Assembly: GCA_009903935.1 (NCBI GenBank)
Contig: WYEG01000059.1
Location: 1-63,669, forward strand
Source of the DNA: Caldimicrobium sp.
GTDB lineage: Bacteria > Desulfobacterota > Thermodesulfobacteria > Thermodesulfobacteriales > Thermodesulfobacteriaceae
Direction of reading: 5' to 3'
Length of the DNA: 63,669 nucleotides
Position 1 is the stretch's first letter. Each line of letters begins with the position of its first letter. Below the pieces are notes generated by a model. That model did no database searches and was not told the DNA's origin. It saw only the letters and a program-made list of their open reading frames with translations. Shown piece after piece: positions 16,518 to 26,262 of this stretch. The position numbers and the translations under genes are program-made.

Positions 16518-17501
16518 TTAGTATGAAAAATCTCTATCATAAAAGAGCTTTAGTCTAACCTTTTTTAGTTCCTTTAATGTTTCAAGAGAAAGATAGTTTT
16601 TAACGCCTAAGGTATGAGCCCAAGCTTTGATTTTTTCTTGAAAGTTTTCTTCTTTAAAATGACACATGGTGTAAAGGTTGTATGGAAATTCTGGATAGCT
16701 TTTCCTAAGATAGCAATGAGTAATTTCTGGGATTTTAGATAAGCTTTTAGCAACCTCGTCAACCCTTTTTTCCTCTACTTGCCACACAACCATCACATTG
16801 TGTTTATATCCAAGTCGTTGGTGTTTAAAAAGGGCGCCAAACCTCCTTAACGCCCCTACCCTTTTCATCTTCTTTAACCAAGCGAATATGTCTTCAATCT
16901 TACAATTTAGTTCCTCGGCTTTAACAAGAAAAGGTTTTTTTACCAAAGGAAGAGGTTCCTGCAAAACTTTTACCATCCTAACATCATCTTTGGTAAAATT
17001 AAAAGTTCTTCGGCTCTGGAAATCCTCTCCCCCTTCTTGCTCAACTCCAAATACCACCGAGATTTTATATTTTTTTAAAATAGGAAGAAACAACAATCCG
17101 TTTTCAGTAAATTCCTGGCATAAAGCCTTGGCTTCCTCTAAAAGGTCCTTCCCCTCAGGCACAACCAAGGTAAACCAAAGGTTGTATTCATGGTTACGAA
17201 GATAGTTGTGGCTTACTCCTGGGTGGCTATTGATACGGTCTATCGCTAAGCTTAATTTTTTTTCGTTAACTTTAAGGGCAAAAAGTGATGATCGATGCCC
17301 AAAATACTCCGGGTTAAAGATGGCAGAAATCTGCCGAAGCCTTCCTTCCCTTTCCCAATCTTTAAGAAGAGAGATGAGCTCAACCTCTTTTAGCCCAACC
17401 CTTTTAGCGATGGCTAAAAAGGGTCTTTTGGTTAGGGGAAACTCCTTTTGTAAGAGCCTAAAGAGCAATCTTTTAGCTTCAGGGTTAAGCTTATGTTCCA
17501 T
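16518..17501 (-). CDS. ahbAB: Siroheme decarboxylase, AhbA-AhbB fusion
   Basis: A 327-residue protein of two similar Lrp/AsnC-like halves. Each half has a winged helix (residues about 1-60: RPFLAIAKRVGLKEVELISLLKDWEREGRLRQISAIFNPEYFGH; about 180-245: KPFLVKAEELNCKIEDIFAWLKKMKRVGALRRFGALFKHQRLGY) and a ligand domain with GVSHNYLRNHEYNLWFTL or EITHCYLRKSYPEFPYNLYTM. AhbA and AhbB jointly decarboxylate siroheme to didecarboxysiroheme in the alternative haem pathway; here both are one polypeptide. The start overlaps the end of rpoD by 11 bp. Regulatory Lrp function is less likely given the YNL[WY]T motifs. Confidence 0.85.
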   Translation of the reverse strand: MEHKLNPEAKRLLFRLLQKEFPLTKRPFLAIAKRVGLKEVELISLLKDWEREGRLRQISAIFNPEYFGHRSSLFALKVNEKKLSLAIDRINSHPGVSHNYLRNHEYNLWFTLVVPEGKDLLEEAKALCQEFTENGLLFLPILKKYKISVVFGVEQEGGEDFQSRRTFNFTKDDVRMVKVLQEPLPLVKKPFLVKAEELNCKIEDIFAWLKKMKRVGALRRFGALFKHQRLGYKHNVMVVWQVEEKRVDEVAKSLSKIPEITHCYLRKSYPEFPYNLYTMCHFKEENFQEKIKAWAHTLGVKNYLSLETLKELKKVRLKLFYDRDFSY

Positions 17502-18897
17502 GGAAAAGGAGGTTTTTTAAATACTTTATTCTTTTTGGATGTTTGAGCTTTCTTAAAGCCATGCTTTCGATCTGTCTAATCCTTTCTTTGGAAACCCCAA
17601 ATTTCTGCCCCACTTCCTCCAAGGTGCAGGCTTCTTTTTCTCCTATACCAAACCGTAAGCGGATCACCTTTTCTTCGCGTGAGGAAAGGGTGCTAAGAAG
17701 TATCCTTACCTTTTCTGACAGCTCATTGTTAAAGGTGTATTCATCAGGACGGGTTGAGTTCCCATCCTCTATGAATTCAAGCAAAGTTCTATCTTCATCA
17801 TGATGGATGTTTGCCTCCAAAGAGAGGGGCTGCTTCACATATTTAAAAATTTGGTTTAGCCTTTCGATGCTCATACCAGTTATGTTTGCTAAATCCTCAA
17901 TTGTTGGGTCGCGTCCATACTCTTGATAGAATTTAGTAGAGACAATTTTACTTATTTTGTATATGGTTTCAATGATATGCACTGGAATCCTGATTGTCCT
18001 GGTATGTTCAGCTAAGTATTTAGTAATACTTTGTCTTATCCACCAAGTAGCATAGGTGCTAAATTTAAAACCTCGGCGATAGTCAAACTTTTCTATAGCT
18101 TTTAAAAGCCCAAGATTGCCTTCTTGTATAAGGTCGGCAAGAAGTGCCCCATGTGATGCATATTTTCTGGCAATAGAAATGATAAGCCTAAGGTTTGATT
18201 TTGCAAACTGTTCTTTAGCCTTCTTTATCTCTTGAAATCGATTTTCGATAAGCTCTGCTGAAGCCAATACCTCTTCTGCTGGTATACCAAAAAAGTCTTT
18301 TTCCTTCATACTTAATTTCGACAAAATGTTTTGATTATGCAAAGATTTATATCTCTTGGCGAAATCTCTAATTTCACAAGATAATTCATCTAAAAGAATT
18401 TTTGTTGGACGAACCTTATATATAAGGTCTAAGATTTTCTCAATAATAACTTCTATATCTTCTTTTGACTGTTTTTCCTCTGTAGTTAATAAATTATATA
18501 GATCGTTTAATTCTTTTTTTAACAAGTCGAGCCAAGTTTCTACTTCTTGTTCTTTTTTTGCCAACTCTTCATAATCCTTAAAAAGCTTATCTAATGTCTT
18601 ATCTTGTGAATGCTTAACAAGAAGGTTGTAGAATTTGATAACTTGAGTTGGATAAAGTAGACAGGCTTTAATGATGTCTCTTTCAGCTACCTCGATAGCC
18701 CTACCTAAGGCTACCTCCTCCTCTCTAGTGAGAAGAGGATGGTTAGCCACCTCTTTGAAATAAAGCGTTATAGAATCATCAAGGACCTTTTTAAACTTTA
18801 TCCCTTCCTCATCATCTAAAGCTTCTTCTATTGGTTCAACATCGAATTCATCTATAAATTGTTCGTCTTCAAAGAGACACAGCTTCCTCTGAGGCAT
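17491..18897 (-). CDS. rpoD: Primary RNA polymerase sigma factor
   Basis: A 468-residue sigma-70. Region 1.2 is DSITLYFKEVANHPLLTREEEVALGRAIE (about 42-70); regions 2.3-2.4 read ADLIQEGNLGLLKAIEKFDYRRGFKFSTYATWWIRQSI; region 3 is IRIPVHIIETIYKI; region 4.2 is CTLEEVGQKFGVSKERIRQIESMALRKLKHP near the C-terminus. A long acidic region between 1.2 and 2 (about 100-215) is a normal non-conserved insert. Region 1.1 is short. It lies 11 bp after dnaG, as in the common macromolecular-synthesis arrangement, and is translationally coupled to the ahbAB gene. Confidence 0.93.
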   Translation of the reverse strand: MPQRKLCLFEDEQFIDEFDVEPIEEALDDEEGIKFKKVLDDSITLYFKEVANHPLLTREEEVALGRAIEVAERDIIKACLLYPTQVIKFYNLLVKHSQDKTLDKLFKDYEELAKKEQEVETWLDLLKKELNDLYNLLTTEEKQSKEDIEVIIEKILDLIYKVRPTKILLDELSCEIRDFAKRYKSLHNQNILSKLSMKEKDFFGIPAEEVLASAELIENRFQEIKKAKEQFAKSNLRLIISIARKYASHGALLADLIQEGNLGLLKAIEKFDYRRGFKFSTYATWWIRQSITKYLAEHTRTIRIPVHIIETIYKISKIVSTKFYQEYGRDPTIEDLANITGMSIERLNQIFKYVKQPLSLEANIHHDEDRTLLEFIEDGNSTRPDEYTFNNELSEKVRILLSTLSSREEKVIRLRFGIGEKEACTLEEVGQKFGVSKERIRQIESMALRKLKHPKRIKYLKNLLFHGT

Positions 18898-18908
18898 GGG
18901 ACGCCTCC

Positions 18909-20642
18909 TTAGGTTATTTTACAACTCTTTAGTCTTAAAGTATGCTTTATTTGATATAAATACTGTTCGATATTCCCTTTCTCGAAAGATACTTCACCTT
19001 TTTCTAAGCACTCTTTTATCCTTTCTATTTTTAAACGAGCCCTTTCCTTCATGATGAAATGCAAGATTTGCTCAAAGGCAGACCTTTCGTCCTCAAAGGG
19101 CGGAGAAAAGAAAAGGTCGCTGTATATCTCCTGGAAGAAGGGGTCTAAGATTTCCTGCGGGTCAACACCAGCATCGTAGGCGGAAAGTAGAGTCCTTATA
19201 AATTCTGTGTAAGGGCTACTGTCATCCAAGATTTCTAAAAGACCTGCCTCTTTGAGAGTTTGAGCTTCCTTCGGGTAGTTTACCAAATACTGAGCAATTA
19301 TCCGGTAGGGATGGGAGCAAAGCCCCTCTTCAACGGTTTCCCGATACTCCTCGCTAACTTCGTCTCTTTCAATTCCAGTTGATAAAGCTTTGGCAACCTC
19401 TTGAGAAGGGATGTCAAAGAGGGTTGCTAAAAAAGAGATAAGCCTTTTCTTAAGGAAAGGGTCCCGACAAGATTTAAAAAGCTCCACAAGCTCCTCAAAG
19501 GCGCTCTTTGGCTTTGAGAGAACCTTTTCTTGATACTCTTTTTGAATAAACTCTAAAGCATTAAAGGTAAAGGAAGCTAAAATGGCATCAGGGGGTCCTT
19601 CAACTTCTCCTTTAGACCTAAAAAAACTATCTGGGTCCTCGCCATAAGGCAAAACAACACAGTTTGGGAGGATGCCTTGGGCAATAAAAAGGGAGATCGC
19701 CCTTAGGGTTGCTTTTCTTCCCGCCTCGTCTCCATCAAAAAGTAAAGTTATGTCTTCAGCTAAATTTTTGAGCTTAGCTACATGTCTTTCGGTAAGGGCG
19801 GTTCCACAGGTTGCTACTACATTGTCTAAGCCCCTCTGCCAGAGGGTTAAAAGGTCAAAATAGCCTTCAACGATGTAAGCCTTACCCTTTTGTTTAATCT
19901 GTTTTTTGGTTTGAAATAAACCATAAAGAATTTCTGACTTCTTGAATATTTGCGAGTCTGGACTGTTCAAATACTTTGGTTCTCCCTTTGGGTCTAAGGT
20001 TCTTCCAGCAAAGCCAACGCATTCTCCAGCCTCGTTAAAAATAGGAATCATCACCCTATCCCGAAATAGGTCGATGTAACCTCCGTCTTCAACCCTTCTT
20101 ATTAGACCAAGCTCCTCTGCCTGCTTTATTTCCTTAGCGTCAACTCTAAGTAAAGAGGATAAAATCCTCCCGTTAGAAGAGGCATAACCCAGCATGAAGT
20201 CTCTTACGGTCTCCTCAGAGATCCCTCTTTCTTTTAGGTAAGCCCTTGCCTTTTCTGCTTCTTCGCTTCTTAAAAGCTGTGCATGGTAGAACCTTGCGAC
20301 TTTATAGTTTAGCTCGGCTAAAGTTTTTTCTTTTCTTTTCTGGGCGAAAAGGCTTTCGTCTACGGAAATTCCGCATCTTTCGGCAAGGTCAAGAATTGCT
20401 TGTTTAAAATCAAGCCCCTTTATCTTCATGTAAAAGGTGATGACATCGCCTGCTACCCCACACCCAAAGCATTTAAAGATTCCTCTATCAGGGCTTACGG
20501 TAAACGAAGGGGTCCTCTCTGAGTGAAAGGGGCAAAGACCTACATAGTTTTTACCAACCCTTTTAAGCTTTACATACTGAGAAACAAGGTCAAGTATGTT
20601 AAGCCTTGATTTAATCTCAGAATAAAGCTCTTCAAAGGACAT
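18909..20642 (-). CDS. dnaG: DNA primase
   Basis: Synthesises RNA primers for replication. The zinc-binding domain is CPFHSERTP...CFGCG (CHC2 type), and the Toprim core holds YIVEGYFDLLTLWQRGLDNVVATCGTAL and LLFDGDEAGRKA. From ATG 20642 (MSFEELYSEIKSRLNILDLV) the protein is 577 residues; an upstream start at 20684 adds 14 residues and overlaps the divergent promoter region, so I prefer 20642. The C-terminal helicase-interacting domain is divergent. It is upstream of rpoD in the same operon. Confidence 0.93.
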   Translation of the reverse strand: MSFEELYSEIKSRLNILDLVSQYVKLKRVGKNYVGLCPFHSERTPSFTVSPDRGIFKCFGCGVAGDVITFYMKIKGLDFKQAILDLAERCGISVDESLFAQKRKEKTLAELNYKVARFYHAQLLRSEEAEKARAYLKERGISEETVRDFMLGYASSNGRILSSLLRVDAKEIKQAEELGLIRRVEDGGYIDLFRDRVMIPIFNEAGECVGFAGRTLDPKGEPKYLNSPDSQIFKKSEILYGLFQTKKQIKQKGKAYIVEGYFDLLTLWQRGLDNVVATCGTALTERHVAKLKNLAEDITLLFDGDEAGRKATLRAISLFIAQGILPNCVVLPYGEDPDSFFRSKGEVEGPPDAILASFTFNALEFIQKEYQEKVLSKPKSAFEELVELFKSCRDPFLKKRLISFLATLFDIPSQEVAKALSTGIERDEVSEEYRETVEEGLCSHPYRIIAQYLVNYPKEAQTLKEAGLLEILDDSSPYTEFIRTLLSAYDAGVDPQEILDPFFQEIYSDLFFSPPFEDERSAFEQILHFIMKERARLKIERIKECLEKGEVSFEKGNIEQYLYQIKHTLRLKSCKIT

Positions 20643-20711
20643 GGTCGAGGTTGGCACTAATTGACTAATAACACGCCTTGGCAAAAGGTCAAGATTTTGA
20701 AAAAATTTCCC

Positions 20712-20740
20712 TTGACCAGAAAATTAAAACTTGATATCAT
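20712..20740 (+). promoter_or_regulatory. Sigma-70 type promoter for the chemoreceptor gene
   Basis: TTGACC at 20712-20717, a 17-bp spacer, TATCAT at 20735-20740; the start codon with its Shine-Dalgarno (CGGAGG) lies 43 bp downstream. A sigma-28 element is not evident, so expression may be independent of flagellar control. Confidence 0.65.
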
Positions 20741-20783
20741 AGCATATCACAAGCGAAAAACCCAAAAAAATCGGAGGTTAGGC

Positions 20784-22748
20784 ATGGAGGTAAAAAAATC
20801 CATAGTTAAAAGCATCCAAAAATACTTTCTTCTCTCCTTTGCCCTTTTCCTTGCTGTTTCTTTGGTTAGCTTCTACCTCTCAACACGCTGGGTTTTTGAA
20901 AAACAAACTAACAACCTGATGAAGAACTTTGAGGATGCCCTCTCAGGTTTTCTAAAACAAAAAGAGGCTGAACTTTTAACCTACTCTTTGACTTTAGCCA
21001 ACCCGCACATTCAGAATATCTACCTTTCCTTAGCAAAGGAAGCTGGCACGCTAACGAATGTCAATGAATCAAACAGACCCATCTTTGAAAAGTATGGAAG
21101 GGAGCTGAGGTCTGAGTATGAAGCCTTAGTAAAAGGGACAAACATCGCTCAATATTCCGTTCAATTTCATCTTCCTCAAGCGAGATCCTTTGTTAGAACT
21201 TGGCTTAAACCTGGGTCGGATGTCAAGCTTGATGACCTAGCGGGGTTTAGAAAAACCATCGTCACTGCCCAAAGTTCAAAAAAGCCAGTTCTTGGCTTTG
21301 AAGCAGGGCGTTTTGAGATAACTTTTAGGAGCGTCGTTCCAATTCTCTCTAAGGATGGGGAGCTTCTTGGCTCAGTTGAAGTTGCCTACCCTGTAGACCG
21401 GATGATGGAAGATTTTACCCAAACTTTTAAACAGGTTGATCGGTATGTCATAGTTTTTAATAAAGAGTTTGAGAAAATCTTTGATAAAAAGTTTATTGAG
21501 GAGGGGAAAGTCAAAGTCCTTCCCCAAGGTATTCTCTATGGTAAGCCTAAAAACATCGATGAAAAGACCTTGGATAAAATCCTAAATGCAAAGGATGAAA
21601 GCTTGAACATTGGCACACAATACTTTTTTAAGTTTCAACTAAAAGACTATGCAGGAAACCCTATGGGATACATCGCGATTGGCACAGACCAAAAGACTAT
21701 TATCAACCTGTTTAGACTATCGGCCTTAATTTCAACTGCCTTGGTCGTTACGCTTCTCCTTATTATTGCTTTTACTATCACAAGACAGCTTAAAGGTCGT
21801 TCTCAGAGCCTTATTACCACGGTCAAAATGGTTGATGAGCTGGCAAAGGGGGGTGGCGACCTAACCTTTAGGTTCACCTCTCATGATGAATCCGAGATCG
21901 GCTTACTTTCCGCTAAATTCAATAACTTTCTTGAAAGTTTAGCAAACATCGTTAAAAGGCTTATTGAAAGCACTAAGAGCCTCTTTACCATCTCAGGCGA
22001 GCTCTATAAAGACGTTTCCCGCTCAACCGAGGTCGTCTCAGAGTTTACTGATAAGGCTGAATACATAAGCATGTCTTCTGCGGAAATTCTTTCTGCCATG
22101 AACGATGTTTCAACCTCCTTGGAAGAGCTTACCAAGGCTATTCGGGAGATAAGCGAAAAAGCCCAACTCTCAAGTCAAATGGTAAAAGAGACCTCTCAGG
22201 CTGTGTTTGAAACCAAAGAGCTTGCCGAAAAGCTAAAGGAAGCCAGTTTTGAGATAGAAGATATAGTAAACCTTATAAACAACATTGCTGAAAGCACAAA
22301 TCTCCTTGCCCTAAACGCCTCGATCGAGGCCGCAAGAGCTGGCGAAGCTGGGAAGGGCTTTGCCGTCGTTGCAAACGAAGTAAAAGAGCTTGCAAGGCAA
22401 ACCCAGTCTGCAACTCAAGAGATAAAACAAAAGATAGACTTTTTGGTGCAGGCAACAGGCAATGTTTCAAATTCTGTTGAAGGAATTGTTAGCCTGATTA
22501 AGAATGTTGAGGATGCGGCAGCAACCATTGCCTCGGCGGTTGAGGAGCAGACCATCGTGGTAAACTCCGTGTTCGAGCACATTTCAAGCGTTAGAGACAA
22601 GGTGATGATAACTGATGAGCAAGCTCAAGCTATAAAAAGGGAGGCCGAAGCTTTGAAAGAACTCTCCGAAAGACTAAAAAGGCAAGCAGAGGCTATAAAA
22701 GAGGTAGCAAACCAAATCAAAGAGCTAACCGACCAGTTCAAAGTGTAG
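20784..22748 (+). CDS. Methyl-accepting chemotaxis protein
   Basis: A 654-residue transmembrane receptor when started at ATG 20784, which has CGGAGG 8-9 bases upstream; a longer frame starting at 20661 overlaps dnaG and the promoter and is rejected. TM1 is about 14-35, followed by a ~270-residue periplasmic Cache-like sensor ([44 protein letters not shown]), TM2 about 309-330, a HAMP-like linker, and a cytoplasmic signalling coiled coil with hairpin tip [35 protein letters not shown] (about 503-537). No che or flagellar genes are nearby, so it may serve type IV pilus or distant flagellar chemotaxis. The ligand is unknown. Confidence 0.9.
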   Translation: MEVKKSIVKSIQKYFLLSFALFLAVSLVSFYLSTRWVFEKQTNNLMKNFEDALSGFLKQKEAELLTYSLTLANPHIQNIYLSLAKEAGTLTNVNESNRPIFEKYGRELRSEYEALVKGTNIAQYSVQFHLPQARSFVRTWLKPGSDVKLDDLAGFRKTIVTAQSSKKPVLGFEAGRFEITFRSVVPILSKDGELLGSVEVAYPVDRMMEDFTQTFKQVDRYVIVFNKEFEKIFDKKFIEEGKVKVLPQGILYGKPKNIDEKTLDKILNAKDESLNIGTQYFFKFQLKDYAGNPMGYIAIGTDQKTIINLFRLSALISTALVVTLLLIIAFTITRQLKGRSQSLITTVKMVDELAKGGGDLTFRFTSHDESEIGLLSAKFNNFLESLANIVKRLIESTKSLFTISGELYKDVSRSTEVVSEFTDKAEYISMSSAEILSAMNDVSTSLEELTKAIREISEKAQLSSQMVKETSQAVFETKELAEKLKEASFEIEDIVNLINNIAESTNLLALNASIEAARAGEAGKGFAVVANEVKELARQTQSATQEIKQKIDFLVQATGNVSNSVEGIVSLIKNVEDAAATIASAVEEQTIVVNSVFEHISSVRDKVMITDEQAQAIKREAEALKELSERLKRQAEAIKEVANQIKELTDQFKV

Positions 22749-22767
22749 ATATTTTAGGGGGTGTTTG

Positions 22768-24009
22768 ATGGAAACTCTCAGAGAAAAAGTCTATGAAGCA
22801 GTGTTTGAGGAAAACGCAAGCTTAAAGCAGGAAAAACTAAAAGCCCTTTTGGTAAGCTTAAACAATGAAGGATATGTAGGAAGGTCTATTTATCCTCTTT
22901 ACAAGAAAATTAGCGAAGGCTTTCTTGGGTTTACTGTGCCAGCCTTTAACCTTAGGATTTTGACCTATGACCTTGCAAGGACTATCTTTAGAGTTGCAAA
23001 GAGGCTAAATGTAGGCGCGGTAATCTTTGAGATTGCCCGCTCGGAGATGGGCTACACTAAGCAGAGCCCCCTTGAGTATGCAGTATGTGTCCTTGCAGCA
23101 GCGCGGGATGAAGCCTATCCTGGTCCAGTTTTTCTTCAGGGAGACCACTTCCAAGCAAACAGAAAATCCTACTTCGCTAACCCAGACGCTGAAAAAAGGC
23201 TCCTTATAAACTTGATTGAACAAGCAATATCCGCCCAGTTTTACAACATTGACATCGATGCTTCAACCATTGTTGACCTTGAAAAAGAAGACATCATGGA
23301 ACAGCAAAGGGCAAACTACGAGCTTACCGCTGAGCTTGCTGAGTTCGTAAGAAGCATAGAGCCTAAGGGGATAACAGTAAACCTTGGCGGAGAAATCGGA
23401 GAGATCGGGGGCAAAAACAGCACCCCTGAAGAGCTAAGAGCCTTCCTTAAAGGCTTTAAGCGAACCTTCAAAGGCGAGGTTGGTCTCTCAAAGATCAGCG
23501 TTCAGACGGGCACAAGCCATGGAGGAGTGGTCTTACCTGATGGGTCAATAGCACAGGTTGCTTTAGATTTTAACGTTCTTCGAACCCTTTCTCGGATTGC
23601 CCGTGAAGAGTTTGGGTTAGCAGGAGCGGTTCAGCACGGAGCCTCAACCCTTCCTGAAGAATACTTCGAGCTTTTCCCAGAGAACGAGTGCGTTGAAGTT
23701 CATCTGGCAACAGGCTTGCAGAACTTTATCTACGACCACAGAGCCTTGCCCGAGGATTTTAGACAGAGAATATACGCTTATTTGAAAGATAACTTTGCTC
23801 AGGAATGGAAGGAAGGGCTTACTGAAGCTCAATTTATCTACAAAACAAGGAAAAAGGGCTTTGGAGCCTTTAAAAAGGATTGGTGGAACCTACCTCAAGA
23901 TGTGTTAAACAGCATCTTTTCCGACATGGAAGGTTATTTTGAGAAGATCTTTCTTAAGCTTCGGGTAAATAACACCTTGGATTTAGTTAAGGCTCAGCTA
24001 CACCTTTGA
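22768..24009 (+). CDS. Class II fructose-bisphosphate aldolase family protein
   Basis: A zinc-dependent TIM-barrel aldolase-like protein of about 413 residues (ATG 22768, preceded by TTTTAGGGGG; a TTG at 22765 is also in frame). Visible family elements: the zinc-ligand region QGDHFQ (about 125), NLGGEIGEIGGKNSTPEELRAF (about 204), TGTSHGGVVLPDG (about 250) and QHGASTLPEEYFELF (about 290). It is longer than E. coli FbaA and divergent, as in the group found in many anaerobes, so a sugar-phosphate substrate other than fructose-1,6-bisphosphate is possible. Its 3' end overlaps dprA (convergent) by 16 bp. Confidence 0.8.
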   Translation: METLREKVYEAVFEENASLKQEKLKALLVSLNNEGYVGRSIYPLYKKISEGFLGFTVPAFNLRILTYDLARTIFRVAKRLNVGAVIFEIARSEMGYTKQSPLEYAVCVLAAARDEAYPGPVFLQGDHFQANRKSYFANPDAEKRLLINLIEQAISAQFYNIDIDASTIVDLEKEDIMEQQRANYELTAELAEFVRSIEPKGITVNLGGEIGEIGGKNSTPEELRAFLKGFKRTFKGEVGLSKISVQTGTSHGGVVLPDGSIAQVALDFNVLRTLSRIAREEFGLAGAVQHGASTLPEEYFELFPENECVEVHLATGLQNFIYDHRALPEDFRQRIYAYLKDNFAQEWKEGLTEAQFIYKTRKKGFGAFKKDWWNLPQDVLNSIFSDMEGYFEKIFLKLRVNNTLDLVKAQLHL

Positions 24010-25064
24010 TAAAACTTTCCAGGGAGGCTCTTCACTAACCCCTTAAGCTCAAGCTCGGTTAGCAAGGATAAGAGCTGAGGAAGGTCAAAACCTGTTTGGG
24101 CAAGAAGATTTTCAAGATGCGTTGGATATTGACTTAAACATTCTAAGATTCTTCTTTCCTCTTGAGAGACTTCTAAAGATGCGACATCTTCCTTTCTTTT
24201 CTCAAGAGGTTTATACTCTATTCCTAAATGATAGAGGATGTCTTCTGTTGAGGTGACAGGAATAGCCCCGTTTTTGAGGAGGTAGTGCGTTCCTTGGGAC
24301 TGCTCGGAAAAGATGTTTCCCGGGCAGACGAAAACATCCCTCCCCTGGTCCTGAGCCCATTTTGCGGTGATTAATGTACCGCTTCTTCTTCCAGCTTCCA
24401 CAACCAAAACACCCTGAGAAAGTCCGCTAATGACCCTATTTCTTCGGGGAAAGTTTTCTCTTTTTGGGCGGGTTCCTAAGGGGAACTCGGAAACGATAGC
24501 CGAGCCGGAATCAAGGATCTTCAAAAAGAGGTCTCTATTCTCTGGCGGATAGATGATGTCAAGCCCTGTTCCAAGGACGGCAACTGTTTTACCTCCCTCC
24601 TTTAGGGTAGTTTTGTGGACTAAAGTATCTATACCTCGAGCTAATCCTGAGACAGTGGTCAACCCTGCTTCGATAAGTTCAGGCACAAATTTTTCGACTA
24701 TCTCCTTGCCATAAGGGGTTGGTTTTCTTGTCCCCACGATGGCTAAAGTAGAATTAAAAGGAAGCTCACCTAAAACATAAAGAAAAGGTGGTTTGTAGGG
24801 GATATTTTTAAGTAATTCAGGGTAGTCCTCTTCCTTATAAAAGATAATCCGAATTTTTAACCTTTCGCATTTTTTTAATTCCTCTTTAGCAATTCTAAAA
24901 ATCTCCTTTTCAGAATAAGGAAAACCCTTTAAGATTTGGCTTGTTTCTTCTTCCTCAAATATTTTGCAAAGCCTAAAAGTTGCCCTTTCCTTGAGATAAA
25001 ACCCAAGAAGCAAAAGCTTTTCTTTTTCAAGGTCAAGGGGAGCTTCATCTACTGATTGAAGCAT
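23994..25064 (-). CDS. dprA: DNA processing protein DprA
   Basis: A 356-residue ssDNA-binding protein that loads RecA during natural transformation. The Rossmann-fold core is complete: GTRKPTPYGKEIV (about 110), TVSGLARGIDTLVHKTTL (about 137), TVAVLGTGLDIIYPPENRDLF (about 159), RRNRVISGLSQGVLVVEAG (about 206) and DVFVCPGNIFSEQSQGTHYLLKNGA. A C-terminal winged helix (about 300-350) follows. It overlaps the upstream gene by 16 bp and sits in a recombination/replication block with recR and dnaX. Confidence 0.92.
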   Translation of the reverse strand: MLQSVDEAPLDLEKEKLLLLGFYLKERATFRLCKIFEEEETSQILKGFPYSEKEIFRIAKEELKKCERLKIRIIFYKEEDYPELLKNIPYKPPFLYVLGELPFNSTLAIVGTRKPTPYGKEIVEKFVPELIEAGLTTVSGLARGIDTLVHKTTLKEGGKTVAVLGTGLDIIYPPENRDLFLKILDSGSAIVSEFPLGTRPKRENFPRRNRVISGLSQGVLVVEAGRRSGTLITAKWAQDQGRDVFVCPGNIFSEQSQGTHYLLKNGAIPVTSTEDILYHLGIEYKPLEKRKEDVASLEVSQEERRILECLSQYPTHLENLLAQTGFDLPQLLSLLTELELKGLVKSLPGKFYQRCS

Positions 25065-25636
25065 AGGGTTAAAGAGTTTTCGTTCTTATTTAGCGTGGCG
25101 TAAGGCTTGATAAGCTCTGCGACCTTTTCTAAATTTTGAAGGTTCAAGGATCCACTCCAACTGAAGGTAACGCAAGGCTTGGGTTCTGAGGAAATGGCTA
25201 TCTTCAACTCGCTTCCTTCGTTTAAAGCATGATAAAGCTCTGCTTCAACAAGACAAAGTAAGCCAAGGAGTATGTTGTAAGGAAGCTTAACCGTAGCTTT
25301 ATATTTTTCTATCACTTCTTTTTTTATTTTATGCTTAAACCTTAAGTCAGCCTCCCAAAAGAGCATCTCTTTTTGCATGACCTCAAAGAGGTCCCAAGGT
25401 CCCTCATCCTCGCAGATTAGGTCAGCTAAGGCAATGTTAAGCTGGTTGTTAAGCTTATCAAGGGAGGACATCATTTTTTGGAAAAGGGCTAAGCCCTCTT
25501 CTGTTAAATATTTTGAAGGATTAAGCATGATACGCTGAAGAGGAAGATACACGCCTTGGAGCGACCCGCGTAGATTATGAAAATAGCCCTGAACAAAGGC
25601 TCCAAGGATAGCTTTCCTACAAAAATCTTTATCCAT
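25049..25636 (-). CDS. Degenerate histidine-kinase-like protein between recR and dprA
   Basis: A 195-residue protein of no clear family. The opening GYFHNLRGSLQGVYLPLQRIM (about 17-37) resembles a histidine-kinase H-box and dimerisation helix, and LPYNILLGLLCLVEAELYHAL (about 117-137) resembles the N-box helix of the ATPase domain, where a conserved Asn is here replaced by Glu. The G-boxes are absent, so ATP binding is unlikely. It overlaps recR by 8 bp and dprA by 16 bp, showing tight coupling. An adaptor or anti-sigma-like role is possible but not shown. Confidence 0.55.
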   Translation of the reverse strand: MDKDFCRKAILGAFVQGYFHNLRGSLQGVYLPLQRIMLNPSKYLTEEGLALFQKMMSSLDKLNNQLNIALADLICEDEGPWDLFEVMQKEMLFWEADLRFKHKIKKEVIEKYKATVKLPYNILLGLLCLVEAELYHALNEGSELKIAISSEPKPCVTFSWSGSLNLQNLEKVAELIKPYATLNKNENSLTLCFNQ

Positions 25637-26249
25637 TCTTTAAGACCTCTCTATCCGTTAAGGATTTTCTTAAGGTTAAAGGGTCGACAAACTGGATCTC
25701 AAGACCATAGGGTATGCCAAGGGCAAGCCTGCTAAGTTTAAGCTTAAAGGGGGAAAGAAATTCCTTTAAAAATTCAGCGGTAGCATTGCCAGATAGCGTA
25801 GGCGATAAAGCAAGGATAACCTCTTCTACTTCATTTTCTTCAATCAGACCTTTTAGTTCCTCTAAAGGTAGGTCGTGAGCTGTTATCCCTTCCCTTGGGG
25901 ATAAAAGATAGTGGAGCACAAAGTAGGTTCCGTTGAAGAGGCTAAGGCTCTCGATGGCGTATAAGGTGACTGGGCTTTCGACTATACATAGCAATCTCCG
26001 GTTGCGGGAATTATCAAGACATATTGAGCAGAGCTCATCTTCAGAAAGGTTTCGACATTTCTTACAAAGCTTTACCTTCTTAGGAAGCTCGGAGATAAGA
26101 AAAGAGAGCTCTTCGCAAAGTTCTGGCTTTGAAAGGAGATAGAAGACGATCCTTGTTGAGCTTCGCTCTCCAAGCCCAGGGAGCTTGGCTAACTTTTCAA
26201 TTAGACTTTTTAAGACCCTTGGATAGATGTTTTTTGAAGCAGTTAGCAT
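25629..26249 (-). CDS. recR: Recombination protein RecR
   Basis: A 206-residue partner of RecF/RecO in gap repair. HhH near residues 10-40 (LAKLPGLGERSSTRI), a four-Cys zinc finger CKKCRNLSEDELCSIC (about 57-72), and a Toprim domain including LCIVESPVTLYAIESL (about 83-98) and VEEVILALSPTLSGNATAEFL (about 136-156). The length is normal. It lies 13 bp after the YbaB gene, matching the widespread dnaX-ybaB-recR order. Confidence 0.95.
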   Translation of the reverse strand: MLTASKNIYPRVLKSLIEKLAKLPGLGERSSTRIVFYLLSKPELCEELSFLISELPKKVKLCKKCRNLSEDELCSICLDNSRNRRLLCIVESPVTLYAIESLSLFNGTYFVLHYLLSPREGITAHDLPLEELKGLIEENEVEEVILALSPTLSGNATAEFLKEFLSPFKLKLSRLALGIPYGLEIQFVDPLTLRKSLTDREVLKNG

Positions 26250-26262
26250 CCCTTTTTAAATT

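Noticed and set aside
20661-20783. Extended N-terminus of the chemoreceptor
   Set aside because: It would overlap dnaG and the promoter at 20712-20740; ATG 20784 has a good Shine-Dalgarno and is followed by the expected membrane helix.
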